64,000 nucleotides of DNA from Maridesulfovibrio ferrireducens (GTDB taxonomy: Bacteria > Desulfobacterota > Desulfovibrionia > Desulfovibrionales > Desulfovibrionaceae), in contig NZ_JAEINN010000014.1 in NCBI RefSeq assembly GCF_016342405.1, positions 62,001 through 126,000 on the forward strand, written 5' to 3'. The notes below the pieces were generated by a model. It saw only the letters and a list, made by a program, of their open reading frames with translations. It was not told where the DNA came from and did no database searches. The position numbers and the translations under genes are program-made. This document shows positions 46,837 to 55,759 of this stretch, piece by piece; the first letter of the stretch is position 1, and the number at the start of each line of letters is the position of its first letter.

Positions 46837-49836
46837 CTACGCAGTTGAAACTTCTTTCTTCATAGCCTCAAGATAACTATTTCCATGGTCGAGATAAAAC
46901 GCCAGCGGCTTGCCGAAATTCTTTCCTATCAACCCGTCAACAAGCAATCGGCTTATCTCTTTATCTGCAAGCAAAACATTTTGCGATGCAAGAAAAATTG
47001 ACTTTTCCTCGTTGGTCATCTTCTTCAGACGGACTCTAAGAGCTGTCCGTGCGCGAGGTTGAAACATCCAGAATCTCATCAAATCCAAGGCATTGATTAT
47101 AAAAATCTTTTCAAGGTCACTACCTGTACTTTGCATTTCTGAAATAAATTCTACAGGCTCATACAACATGTCCCTTCCATTACGTTCAGGAAACATCATT
47201 TCAAGCTGGGTATAGCAGTCAAAAACACTTTTGATTGTTCTTTGGTAATCCCATAGCCTCATGCGGATATTGTCATGGCGGTCAGCCATACCTTCAATAA
47301 TTCCGGCAACCATATCTGATGCCAGCTTAGATATAACCGCAGCCCATGTCTGAAGCACCATATCTACCGCCACAACACCCGCTATTCCCATTACAAGACC
47401 TATTCCGTCACTAAGGACGACGGCAAGCGGCACAGAGATTATGGACCGCAACAAATTCCAGAATGCAGCACTGCGCGGAAGCCCTCTGAACATGTTATGG
47501 CTAAAAATATACAACCCGTTTGCCAATCCCATAACAGCATAAAGCAATATCGGATTGGTATGTGTGTTGACTCCGAAGCCGTGATCGAGAAGTAGGGTTT
47601 TAACAAAGAAATCAAGCAACGGCACCGAGAATCCCGTAAACAAAAGAGAATCCGATATCCTGCTCCAGCTCACATGGTCATTCCAGCGTGAAAGTGGTGA
47701 CCTAATAAATCCGCCACCACCTAGCACTGCCTGAGTAATATTACGCCAGCCGGTAATCCCGAACCAGATAAATGCGCCGAAGAAACGCAGAAGCCACCAG
47801 TCCTTAGTCAAAGCAAAGGTCAAAAAGGCGGGGATAAAACCACACAAAATCTTGAGTGCGTTTTTCAAAGAAGAATTCATATATCTGAAAGATCTGGACT
47901 TTTTACTTCCTAAATCATTGTCCAATGTGAAATTGTGTCCAACATCACTGAGTCCGCCAAGCATTGCTATATTTGTTTTATTTCTTGCACATGCAGTAAA
48001 GCGGGTAAGGCGCCAGTCCTCTGATTTTTCATATCCAAACCTGTTTATCAGCGGAAGTGTCCGTAAAAAACGCATAGACCTGTTATACAACTTGCTGTCT
48101 GAGGATTTCGGAGTCAAAACAACATCAAGACAGACTTCAGCCTTAGCAGGAATCGGACATTCACCTTTTTCAAGACTGGTAAAAACTTTTTTCGCAGCAT
48201 TATCCGGTAATGTATCGGCAACAACCAACCCCATACCGCGTGCACTGGCAATAATACCGGACGAACCGCTTCCTATACGTGCCTGCAACCTTGTTCCGCC
48301 ATACATGGCACTAAAAGTTCCCATATGTGAAAGCACATTATGCAGACATTCAAGAACTTCCTCATCCGCTACGGCCCCCATATTTTCAAGTCCGCGAATT
48401 GCCCGGGAAATTATATTTTTAAGCTCAAGCAGATTGCGATCATTAAGAGCTTGACGCAACGCATGAACGTCTTCCGCAATTTTAGCTGTGCCGAGTGAAA
48501 AACGTTTAAGATTCAGCTCTTCAATATAGCGGACCATGCCGCCGCACTTATATAAAATACATATAATATCTGCGATAGTAAGACCGTCAGGAACTAGAGT
48601 TATCCTTTTCTGCGAGGCTATAGTGCGAATTCTTGCTACAAACTGCTCCGGTGAAAGATTCATAAGTTCAGGCGGGTCAGAAGTTTCACATCCAATAAAA
48701 CGTCCATCAATTGAGCACGCAACATCTGAACAGATGAACCGCTCAATAACAGTCTCGATATCAAATTTATTTATGATTTCAACAAGTGCTTTTATGTCTA
48801 CCCGTCCACTCTCATCCGCAAGTTCGTACTGAGCTTTCAGTTCGTTTACCCGCTCTTTAAACACAGGCATGAGCATTTCAAGAATATAGCGGCCCAGATG
48901 TAAAAACGAAGGCTGTCCGGTTCCGACAAATGCCAGAAACTCAGCTTCACATATTTCAGGACAGATAACCCCGAAATCTTCTTCAATGACTACACGCTGC
49001 TGCTTATTAAAATTATGAACACACCTGATCACCTGCTTCTGCAACCAACGCGAAACTTCAAGCCCTTCTGACAAAAATTTAACGACTTCTTTTGATTGAA
49101 TAAACCGCTCAAAATCACGCCCGTTATCAAAACCGTCCAATGTCCAGATAAGCGCTGCTGTGCGATTCTGCCAGCGTATTTGATACTCAATACCGACTTT
49201 AACTTCGATATCCATAATTCTGGCAGCTTCGTAAAGCTCGCGCGATTCAACCACTCCGACATGGTTATAATAAACAACTGTCAGACTTCTGATACCCTTG
49301 ATCCAGGCATCCATTATTAAATGAGTCGGTGATTTGCGCCCCTTGCTGTTTGCATCATGAACGCGATGATCAAAGGCTATATGGTTCCATTCTTCGGGCA
49401 TTTCCAGCAGATAGTAACTGTCAAGAAATTCGCGGACAACTCGAGGCTTCCCGGTTGCCGCTTCATGAAAATTGTGAGCCAGTTCAAGACATAAATCTTC
49501 ATCGTCAACAGAGCGAACCAGCTTCTTCATTATCTGAATCAGCACGCGCGCAGTATTCATGCGAAGCGCCCCTTTAGGCATTGCCAAAACCTCATCACGT
49601 AAGGAACGCAAAGCGGACAAACGTCTGGAAACTCCCTCAGTTTCGAGAGAACTAAGCAGATGCGCGACCGAATAAGCAATCCTGAGACCACGAGATCCGA
49701 CCAGTTCCCTGATACCATGAGGACTTAAATGAGGAGCAAGAAGGTAACGATCTTCGCCGATCGCAACATCACGATTAAGAATATCGCGGACTATCCCGAG
49801 GAGCTTATAATCTTGACTATCAAAAAACATTTTCAT
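46837..49836 (-). CDS. Large protein with degenerate PHP-like domain and C-terminal membrane region
   Basis: 999 residues, no characterised homologue recognised. Residues about 150-215 read like a PHP (polymerase/histidinol phosphatase) metal-hydrolase start: FDHRVHDANSKGRKSP (155-170), then WIKGIRSLTVVYYNHVGVVES (168-188 region) and IEVKVGIEYQI (200-210). They correspond to the family's HxHT-SDG-P, TDHD-T-S and GxE steps. But the first His is Arg, and the DHD step is N-H-V, so metal binding is probably impaired. Residues about 655-850 form several hydrophobic helices (FIPAFLTFALTKDWWLLRFFGAFIWFG and others). AGGGTG precedes the ATG. The neighbours are motility-like and phospholipid genes. 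Possibly a signalling or membrane-linked enzyme relic. Confidence 0.55.
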   Translation of the reverse strand: MKMFFDSQDYKLLGIVRDILNRDVAIGEDRYLLAPHLSPHGIRELVGSRGLRIAYSVAHLLSSLETEGVSRRLSALRSLRDEVLAMPKGALRMNTARVLIQIMKKLVRSVDDEDLCLELAHNFHEAATGKPRVVREFLDSYYLLEMPEEWNHIAFDHRVHDANSKGRKSPTHLIMDAWIKGIRSLTVVYYNHVGVVESRELYEAARIMDIEVKVGIEYQIRWQNRTAALIWTLDGFDNGRDFERFIQSKEVVKFLSEGLEVSRWLQKQVIRCVHNFNKQQRVVIEEDFGVICPEICEAEFLAFVGTGQPSFLHLGRYILEMLMPVFKERVNELKAQYELADESGRVDIKALVEIINKFDIETVIERFICSDVACSIDGRFIGCETSDPPELMNLSPEQFVARIRTIASQKRITLVPDGLTIADIICILYKCGGMVRYIEELNLKRFSLGTAKIAEDVHALRQALNDRNLLELKNIISRAIRGLENMGAVADEEVLECLHNVLSHMGTFSAMYGGTRLQARIGSGSSGIIASARGMGLVVADTLPDNAAKKVFTSLEKGECPIPAKAEVCLDVVLTPKSSDSKLYNRSMRFLRTLPLINRFGYEKSEDWRLTRFTACARNKTNIAMLGGLSDVGHNFTLDNDLGSKKSRSFRYMNSSLKNALKILCGFIPAFLTFALTKDWWLLRFFGAFIWFGITGWRNITQAVLGGGGFIRSPLSRWNDHVSWSRISDSLLFTGFSVPLLDFFVKTLLLDHGFGVNTHTNPILLYAVMGLANGLYIFSHNMFRGLPRSAAFWNLLRSIISVPLAVVLSDGIGLVMGIAGVVAVDMVLQTWAAVISKLASDMVAGIIEGMADRHDNIRMRLWDYQRTIKSVFDCYTQLEMMFPERNGRDMLYEPVEFISEMQSTGSDLEKIFIINALDLMRFWMFQPRARTALRVRLKKMTNEEKSIFLASQNVLLADKEISRLLVDGLIGKNFGKPLAFYLDHGNSYLEAMKKEVSTA

Positions 49837-49953
49837 GATTCACCCTAAGCACATTGAATTTTAACTTAAAATATACCTTTTTGTAACACTACCTAGGGTT
49901 TTCACAAGACTCAAGATAATTAAGTTCTTTTTTTCACATAAAAGAAAACGCCC

Positions 49954-51381
49954 TCATTGAATTGGTGCAGTCAGTTGCGCGACTCTAACAAATAAATTGA
50001 ACAGAAAACTTTTTTTTATTATATCCTTATCGGTCACCTGCACACTGTTGCTGAAATCATTTTCAAGCATACTGGCCACTTCGCTATTAAAATCTTCATT
50101 GGCAATAACCATCGTAATCTCAAAATTAAGCCGGAATGAGCGGTTATCAAAGTTCGCAGTTCCCACTGTTGCGTATCCTTCATCAATAAGTACAACCTTT
50201 TGATGCAAAAAACCTTTGTCATACCAATAAACCTTTGCACCGATCTGCAACAACTGCTCAACATAAGCCCAATGAGTATATGTCACCAACAGATTGTCAG
50301 TCTTCCGCGGTATCAATATCCGCACATCCACGCCGCGTAAAACAGCCAGATGTAATGCTGTAATAAACTGCTCATCAGGAACAAAATAAGGACTGACTAT
50401 CCACAGCCGCTCTCTGGCGCTCTGAATACATTCCATAAAAAACAGAGTACACGCCTCGAAAGTATCCTCAGGACCTGAGGGCAGTGCCAACGCGCCCACA
50501 TTTCGTCCACCTTCAGCAGCTACGGGGTTCCATTCCAGTTCAAGTAATTCATTACTTGCCCAATACCAGTCTTCGTAAAATGAAACTTGAACCGACTGAG
50601 CCGCCGGCCCGGCAATTCGAATATGCGTATCACGCCAATGTCGCAGCCCTGCACTTTGACCAAGATACTCATCGCCGACATTATGCCCGCCTACCCACGC
50701 TTCAACTCCGTCAACAACTACAATTTTCCGGTGATTTCTAAAATTCAATTGAAATCGATTGGCCCGCCCTTTAGTTGTATTAAAAGCATAAATCTTAACT
50801 CCCGCAGCATTAAGCTCCGCAAGATATTCATCAACAAGCCCGAGACTGCCTATTTCATCATAAAGAAAACAAACTTCCACACCTTCGCGAGCCTTGCTGA
50901 TCAATCTGTCTTTAAGTTCATTTCCCAAGCCGTCAGCCTTAACTATATAAAATTGCACGAGTATATATTTCTCAGCCCGCGCAATTCCAGCAAAAATTGA
51001 ATCAAATGTCTGCCTGCCGTCTATCAAAAGGTCGACATTATTGCCGGACGTAAATGGAAGTTTTGCAATTTTCTCAATTGACAATGCAGTCCGTTGATCC
51101 GGAAACATTAATAAGTTCCGTCCTCTGAGCACCTGAGTATATTTTTGAACAGCATCACTGCTACGCGCATGATTGGCCCGCAGCAATTTAACAAACCCGT
51201 GAAATTTATTCCGCCCGAATATCCAGTAAGCAGGCAAAGCCAGATAAGGAATAGCGACAAGCCCAAGCGCCCATGCAACAGAACCCTGCGGAGTACGGGA
51301 TTCCATAATAGCTTTTATTGCGCTGAAAAAACCTAAAAAATGGAAAAATAATGCTATAAATGCTAATAATTCCAAAGTCAT
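49954..51381 (-). CDS. cls: Cardiolipin synthase (phospholipase D family)
   Basis: 475 residues. Two N-terminal transmembrane helices (about 4-25 and 36-55), then two HKD catalytic modules: NHRKIVVVDG (about 216-225) and LHQKVVLIDEG (about 395-405), each H-x-K-x4-D, with GGHNVGDEYLG and GTANFDNRSFRLNFE following. It joins two phosphatidylglycerol molecules into cardiolipin at the inner membrane. GGAAGG precedes the ATG. Length and layout fit ClsA-type enzymes. Single-gene unit. Confidence 0.94.
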   Translation of the reverse strand: MTLELLAFIALFFHFLGFFSAIKAIMESRTPQGSVAWALGLVAIPYLALPAYWIFGRNKFHGFVKLLRANHARSSDAVQKYTQVLRGRNLLMFPDQRTALSIEKIAKLPFTSGNNVDLLIDGRQTFDSIFAGIARAEKYILVQFYIVKADGLGNELKDRLISKAREGVEVCFLYDEIGSLGLVDEYLAELNAAGVKIYAFNTTKGRANRFQLNFRNHRKIVVVDGVEAWVGGHNVGDEYLGQSAGLRHWRDTHIRIAGPAAQSVQVSFYEDWYWASNELLELEWNPVAAEGGRNVGALALPSGPEDTFEACTLFFMECIQSARERLWIVSPYFVPDEQFITALHLAVLRGVDVRILIPRKTDNLLVTYTHWAYVEQLLQIGAKVYWYDKGFLHQKVVLIDEGYATVGTANFDNRSFRLNFEITMVIANEDFNSEVASMLENDFSNSVQVTDKDIIKKSFLFNLFVRVAQLTAPIQ

Positions 51382-51432
51382 AAATTGGACCTTCCTGTGG
51401 AAGATTTTGTTTATTATATCACGCGAATATCT

Positions 51433-51479
51433 AATAAATGTCCCCTGCCTGATACTAAATCAGACAGGGGACATTTATT
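51433..51479 (-). terminator. Terminator of gadC-gadB
   Basis: Long stem AATAAATGTCCCCTG...CTGAT (51433-51453) with its complement at 51459-51479, one mismatch and a 5-base loop. It lies 15 bases after the gadB stop on the reverse strand. Confidence 0.8.
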
Positions 51480-51493
51480 TTAAAAAGACTGAA

Positions 51494-52891
51494 TTACTTG
51501 GAGTGGCTGAATCCGCCGGCATCTTCCTCAGACAATGGAGCGGTCATGGGATTCTTTTTCAGGAAATCCAGACAGCGCTGCATGTCAGTCAGTAACAACT
51601 CGCCGAGATCAAGGCTTACACCGTGACGCACCAACATGCGCATGATGACCAGATCCTCACGATGGGCAGGCATGGAATACGCCGGAACCTGCCAGCCACG
51701 ACTGCGCAGACGATCGGACAGATCGTAAAGTGAAAAACCGTGATCCACTCCCGGCTTCAACGTCCAGCTGAGAGCCGGGATACCGCCCTTGCCGTCATAT
51801 ATAATTTCAAACGGCCCCATCTCTCCAATTTTCGCAGCAATGGCTTGCGCCGTGTCATAGCAAGCCTGATGAATCTTGCGGTACCCTTCTCTGCCGAGGC
51901 GCAGGAAATTGTAATATTGCGCTACAATCTGACCGCCCGGGCGTGAAAAATTCAGCGCAAATGTCGGAATGTCGCCGCCCAGATAATTAACACGGAAAAT
52001 CAAATCTTCGGGAAGATCTGATTTGTCGCGCCAGATAACCCACCCCACACCAAGTGGAGCCAGTCCGAACTTATGACCTGAAGCGTTTATAGATTTAACG
52101 CGCGGCAAACGGAAATCCCATTCCAATTCCGGCTCTACGAAAGGAGCCAGAAAGCCGCCGCTTGCGCCGTCAACATGAACCGGAATATCCAGTCCGGTTT
52201 CAGCTTGCAATTTATCCAATGCATCACAGACCGCTTTGACGGGTTCATATTGACAAGTGAACGTCACTCCGAGAGTAGGAACAACGCCGATAGTATTTTC
52301 ATCACACCGCTTGATGACTTCTTCCGGAGTCATGATCAACCGATCTTTTTCCATGGGAATTTCACGTAATTCAACATCCCAATAGCGGGCGAACTTATGC
52401 CAGCAAATCTGAACCGGACCACATATAAGATTGGGCCTGTCTGTAGGCTTGCCCTCTTTTTTCATTTTATCACGCCAGCGCCATTTCAAAGCCATGGCAC
52501 CGAGCATGGCAGCTTCACTGGAACCGGTGGTCGAACAACCCAAGGTATTAACCGCATCCGGCGAATTCCAGAGATCGGCAAGCATATGCACACAGCGAGC
52601 TTCAAGTTCAGCTGTCTGCGGATATTCATCCTTGTCGATCATGTTTTTATCCACACACTCATCCATGAGCCTGTGCATCTCAGGGTCCACCCATGTCTGG
52701 CAGAATGTAGCCATATTCTGACGGGAATTACCGTCCAGCATCAATTCATCATGAACAACCTGATATGCGTGACGGGGATCATGCTCTTCGGCTGGAAACT
52801 TATATTTGGGCATGCGAACCGATAGATCGGTGGAAGCGTAAACATCATCCAACAACTTTCCCCTGACTGAATTTTTATCATGTAGTGCCAT
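51494..52891 (-). CDS. gadB: Glutamate decarboxylase
   Basis: 465 residues, full length for the PLP-dependent GadA/GadB family. PLP-binding Lys274 lies in INASGHKFG, with Asp241 in VHVDGASGG and TTGSSEAAM (121-129) for the phosphate. The N-terminus is truncation-free and the C-terminus ends in FSHSK, matching the His-containing tail that closes the active site at neutral pH in E. coli GadB. It converts glutamate to GABA with proton consumption, the acid-resistance reaction. AAAGGAG precedes the ATG; it follows gadC by 26 bases. Confidence 0.95.
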   Translation of the reverse strand: MALHDKNSVRGKLLDDVYASTDLSVRMPKYKFPAEEHDPRHAYQVVHDELMLDGNSRQNMATFCQTWVDPEMHRLMDECVDKNMIDKDEYPQTAELEARCVHMLADLWNSPDAVNTLGCSTTGSSEAAMLGAMALKWRWRDKMKKEGKPTDRPNLICGPVQICWHKFARYWDVELREIPMEKDRLIMTPEEVIKRCDENTIGVVPTLGVTFTCQYEPVKAVCDALDKLQAETGLDIPVHVDGASGGFLAPFVEPELEWDFRLPRVKSINASGHKFGLAPLGVGWVIWRDKSDLPEDLIFRVNYLGGDIPTFALNFSRPGGQIVAQYYNFLRLGREGYRKIHQACYDTAQAIAAKIGEMGPFEIIYDGKGGIPALSWTLKPGVDHGFSLYDLSDRLRSRGWQVPAYSMPAHREDLVIMRMLVRHGVSLDLGELLLTDMQRCLDFLKKNPMTAPLSEEDAGGFSHSK

Positions 52892-52917
52892 ACTATTATA
52901 TCTCCTTTTTTAATGGT

Positions 52918-54369
52918 CTAATTATCAGAATCCTGCTTCCACTCTGGTTTTTTCATTGCATGAATAATCATCGGCAACCCGATGAACACGATCATTCCGG
53001 CAGCAACCAGACAAACATAAAGAGTAGGATTACCAACCGGCAGGTTGGTGGGAGGGAAGAAGCCGACAAGCAGTGCAAAGCTAACTCCGATCAAGCCCAT
53101 TCCAGCCAACAAGCACATGCCGAGTGTTCCGCCGGGAACTTTGTAGGAACGCGGCAGGTCAGGACGGGTGATGCGTAACTTAATGGCTGCCGCATACATG
53201 AGAATGTACATGACTAAGTACAAGGTCACAGTGATAGCCGAAAGCACGAAAAATGCGACGCTTACATTGTCCATAATAAAATAAAGCGAAGCCAGTACAC
53301 TGACAATCACCGCTTGAATCATGAGAATATTTACCTGAATGCCATTCTTGTTCACTTTAGCCATGAATGGCGGAATTTCACCTTGCCTAGCTGTGTGCAA
53401 AAGACCGCGACTTGGACCGCCGAGCCATGACATAACGCCGCCGATCGCCCCGAAAGCCGCCAATAATCCTATTACCGGAGTAAGAAACCCGATATGAAAA
53501 GCATCAAGCAATTGCTTAAATGCCTGCATCAAGCCAGCCGTAAGACTGATTTCCGACACAGGGATTACTGTTGCTACAGCCAGAGATCCCAAAATAAACA
53601 ATCCGAAAATAACGGCTGCGGCCAGAAACATGCTTTCAGGAAATTGCTTGGCCGGATTTTCAAGATCAACAGCATGAACAGCCTGCACTTCCACCCCCGC
53701 AAAAAGCAGAACAATTCCCGCTAAAAAAGCCACACTTCCTAAACCGGTAATATGCGGGAAAAACCGGACATGCGGAGCTTGATCCGCCAATTTTTCCACT
53801 GCGATGGTTGCGGCGCTAGGTTCAAGAAACTGAATGGGGTTGCCTTGCAAAACCCAAATCGCTCCCAGTACTATTATGAACAACCCCGGAAGCAGTGTTC
53901 CGAGTAAAACTCCATATTTAGTAACAGAACTTGCAACGTCTGCTCCGGCCATCGTTACGAATGTCGCCGCCCAATAACAGACGAGAATAACAATTCCGGT
54001 ATACACTCCGTTGTCAGCCAAAGCCGGGTCCATAAATAAATATGCCAGCGCACTGGCTGCAAAAGCAAGCACAGTAGGATACCAGACAACATTCTGAATC
54101 CATTGCAGCCAGATTGCCGTAAAGCCCCACCGGGAACCAAAAGCTTCCTTGATCCAAGTGTACACACCACCGCCCTTTTCACTGAATGCGCCGCCAAGTT
54201 CGGCTGCAACCAGAGAAGCGGGAATCAAGAACATTACCGTGGCAAAAAGAATATAGAAAATCATTGAGAGCCCTTCTTTTGCCATCATAGGCAACCCTCG
54301 CAGACTTACTACTGCAGCCACTGTCATCATGCTTAACGTGAAGACGGTCATTTTCTTAGATTTCGCCAT
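52918..54369 (-). CDS. gadC: Glutamate:GABA antiporter
   Basis: 483 residues from the ATG with AGGAG nine bases upstream; a TTG two codons earlier is too close to it. Twelve transmembrane helices of the APC superfamily: SLRGLPMMAKEGLSMIFYIL near the start is typical of GadC, followed by KEAFGSRWGFTAIWLQWIQN. The family imports glutamate and exports GABA, partnering GadB; a C-terminal plug is short here (MKKPEWKQDSDN). Together with gadB this makes a glutamate-dependent acid-resistance module. It is the first gene of the pair. Confidence 0.93.
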   Translation of the reverse strand: MAKSKKMTVFTLSMMTVAAVVSLRGLPMMAKEGLSMIFYILFATVMFLIPASLVAAELGGAFSEKGGGVYTWIKEAFGSRWGFTAIWLQWIQNVVWYPTVLAFAASALAYLFMDPALADNGVYTGIVILVCYWAATFVTMAGADVASSVTKYGVLLGTLLPGLFIIVLGAIWVLQGNPIQFLEPSAATIAVEKLADQAPHVRFFPHITGLGSVAFLAGIVLLFAGVEVQAVHAVDLENPAKQFPESMFLAAAVIFGLFILGSLAVATVIPVSEISLTAGLMQAFKQLLDAFHIGFLTPVIGLLAAFGAIGGVMSWLGGPSRGLLHTARQGEIPPFMAKVNKNGIQVNILMIQAVIVSVLASLYFIMDNVSVAFFVLSAITVTLYLVMYILMYAAAIKLRITRPDLPRSYKVPGGTLGMCLLAGMGLIGVSFALLVGFFPPTNLPVGNPTLYVCLVAAGMIVFIGLPMIIHAMKKPEWKQDSDN

Positions 54370-54548
54370 AAACAAAAGCTCCTGAATTTAATGAAATATA
54401 CCAATCCACCTGCCCACTTCCTCATTTTGAACACTAAAGCATATTATATAAATCAGGTACAGTCTTCGAACATGTTTTTAAGGAGCAAACTTAAATAATT
54501 AATCCATCTTTCCAATAAAAATATTTATCTTTTTACTTGCTTTAAATA

Positions 54549-54565
54549 TTAGTAATGATTACTAA
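54549..54565. promoter_or_regulatory. Fur/PerR-type palindrome upstream of the rubrerythrin gene
   Basis: TTAGTAAT-G-ATTACTAA is a perfect 17-bp palindrome, with the core TAATnATTA seen in PerR and Fur boxes. It lies 72 bases before the rubrerythrin ATG. PerR control of rubrerythrin is common in Desulfovibrio; which family member binds is inference. Confidence 0.5.
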
Positions 54566-54636
54566 GAAGATCAAAACAACATGAAATAATGGAATTTCAA
54601 GTTATATTTAGTAAATAAACATAAAGGAGAAATACA

Positions 54637-55134
54637 ATGACTAAAACTCTTAAAAATCTACAGGACGCATTTGCCGGAGAATCTCAGGCTAACCGTAAAT
54701 ATCTTGCTTTTGCTGAAAAAGCTGAAGCTGAAGGCAAACCCGGTGTGGCTAAACTTTTCCGAGCAGCTGCTGCCGCTGAAACAATCCATGCTCATGCACA
54801 TCTTCGTTTGATGAAAGGAATCGGAACAACCGAAGAAAACCTTAAAGGCGCCATCGAAGGCGAAACCTTTGAATTCGAATCCATGTACCCACAGATGATT
54901 AAAGAAGCTGAAGCTGAAGGCGAAAAAGCTGTTCTTCGTTACTTCGGGTTCGCCAACGAAGCTGAAAAAGTGCATGCCGAACTCTACACAGCAGCCCTCG
55001 AAGCAGATGGCGACACTTTTGCAGATGCTGAATTCTACATCTGCTCAGTTTGTGGACACACTCAGGACGGCGAAGCGACAGAGAAATGTCCAATCTGTGG
55101 TGCGGCAGCTAAAGCATACAAAAAAGTAAATTAA
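54637..55134 (+). CDS. Rubrerythrin
   Basis: 165 residues, shorter than the usual about 190. The four-helix diiron domain (1-135) has ExxH/E ligands in AGESQANRKY, AETIHAHAHL and NEAEKVHAEL; the C-terminal rubredoxin-like domain has two CxxC pairs (CSVC and CPIC) for one iron. It reduces hydrogen peroxide with electrons from rubredoxin or NADH pathways in the anaerobic cytoplasm. AAAGGAG is perfect. It has its own Fur/PerR-like box and terminator, and so is an independent stress gene. Confidence 0.93.
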   Translation: MTKTLKNLQDAFAGESQANRKYLAFAEKAEAEGKPGVAKLFRAAAAAETIHAHAHLRLMKGIGTTEENLKGAIEGETFEFESMYPQMIKEAEAEGEKAVLRYFGFANEAEKVHAELYTAALEADGDTFADAEFYICSVCGHTQDGEATEKCPICGAAAKAYKKVN

Positions 55135-55159
55135 TAACAGATTGATACAAATAATTAAC

Positions 55160-55196
55160 CGCCCGTCCAGCTAACGCCGGATCGGGCGTTTTTTTT
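55160..55196 (+). terminator. Terminator of the rubrerythrin gene
   Basis: CGCCCG-TCC (from 55160) pairs with GGA-TCGGGCG (to 55188), followed by eight T. It lies 26 bases after the stop. Confidence 0.9.
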
Positions 55197-55308
55197 GAAA
55201 ACCTACTTTCGGGAACCTGCCTCCCCCAACCTAGACATTCTTTAGATAGAGTGTAATTTTAAGTTATTAAAGATTATTAACCTATTGAATCATCACGAAA
55301 GGGTCCGC

Positions 55309-55638
55309 ATGTTCCGTAAAAAAGAATGGTCGTTTAAAGGCGAATCAGGAACCGAATATTGCTTTGAAATTAAAATGAAAAGTTCCGCTCTGCCGACAGC
55401 CGGTGGAGTCTTTATACTGGCCTACACCCATCCACGCGGACATCTGGCCGGTTTTGAAGTGCATCCTTTATACATCGGTCAAACGGATAACCTGAGCACA
55501 ACCATTGATACCCCGCCACAACTAAAATGTATCACTAACGAATGCTGGAACTGCACCTATATAATGATGACAGATAATAAACAGGCGAGAATCGACTGTG
55601 TGCAGGATTTGCTGAAAAACAATCAGACGCCTTGTTAA
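55309..55638 (+). CDS. Small GIY-YIG-like protein
   Basis: 109 residues from the ATG preceded by AAAGGG; a TTG eight codons upstream is inside a poorer context. GVFILAY (33-39) and PLYIGQTDNLS (53-63) fit the two strands of the GIY-YIG nuclease fold with a 20-residue spacing. The following catalytic Arg is replaced (NLSTTI), and the metal-binding Glu is not evident. A C-terminal region ARIDCVQDLLKNNQTPC matches the family's tail helix. Four cysteines are present, including CWNC. Probably a non-nuclease relative. It stands alone between rubrerythrin and the kinase gene. Confidence 0.5.
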   Translation: MFRKKEWSFKGESGTEYCFEIKMKSSALPTAGGVFILAYTHPRGHLAGFEVHPLYIGQTDNLSTTIDTPPQLKCITNECWNCTYIMMTDNKQARIDCVQDLLKNNQTPC

Positions 55639-55759
55639 GTACTTATATTAAGTCCAATTGCCTTTTTAGAAAACAGGTCGTAAGTTAACTTCAACAATTT
55701 TAGTTCATAAACCTGCCTAAAACGAATAAATTTAATAAAATATCTATATAATAAACCTC

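Noticed and set aside
47852-48454. 200-codon + strand frame inside the PHP-like gene
   Set aside because: Antisense shadow with serine/arginine-rich translation and no ribosome site.
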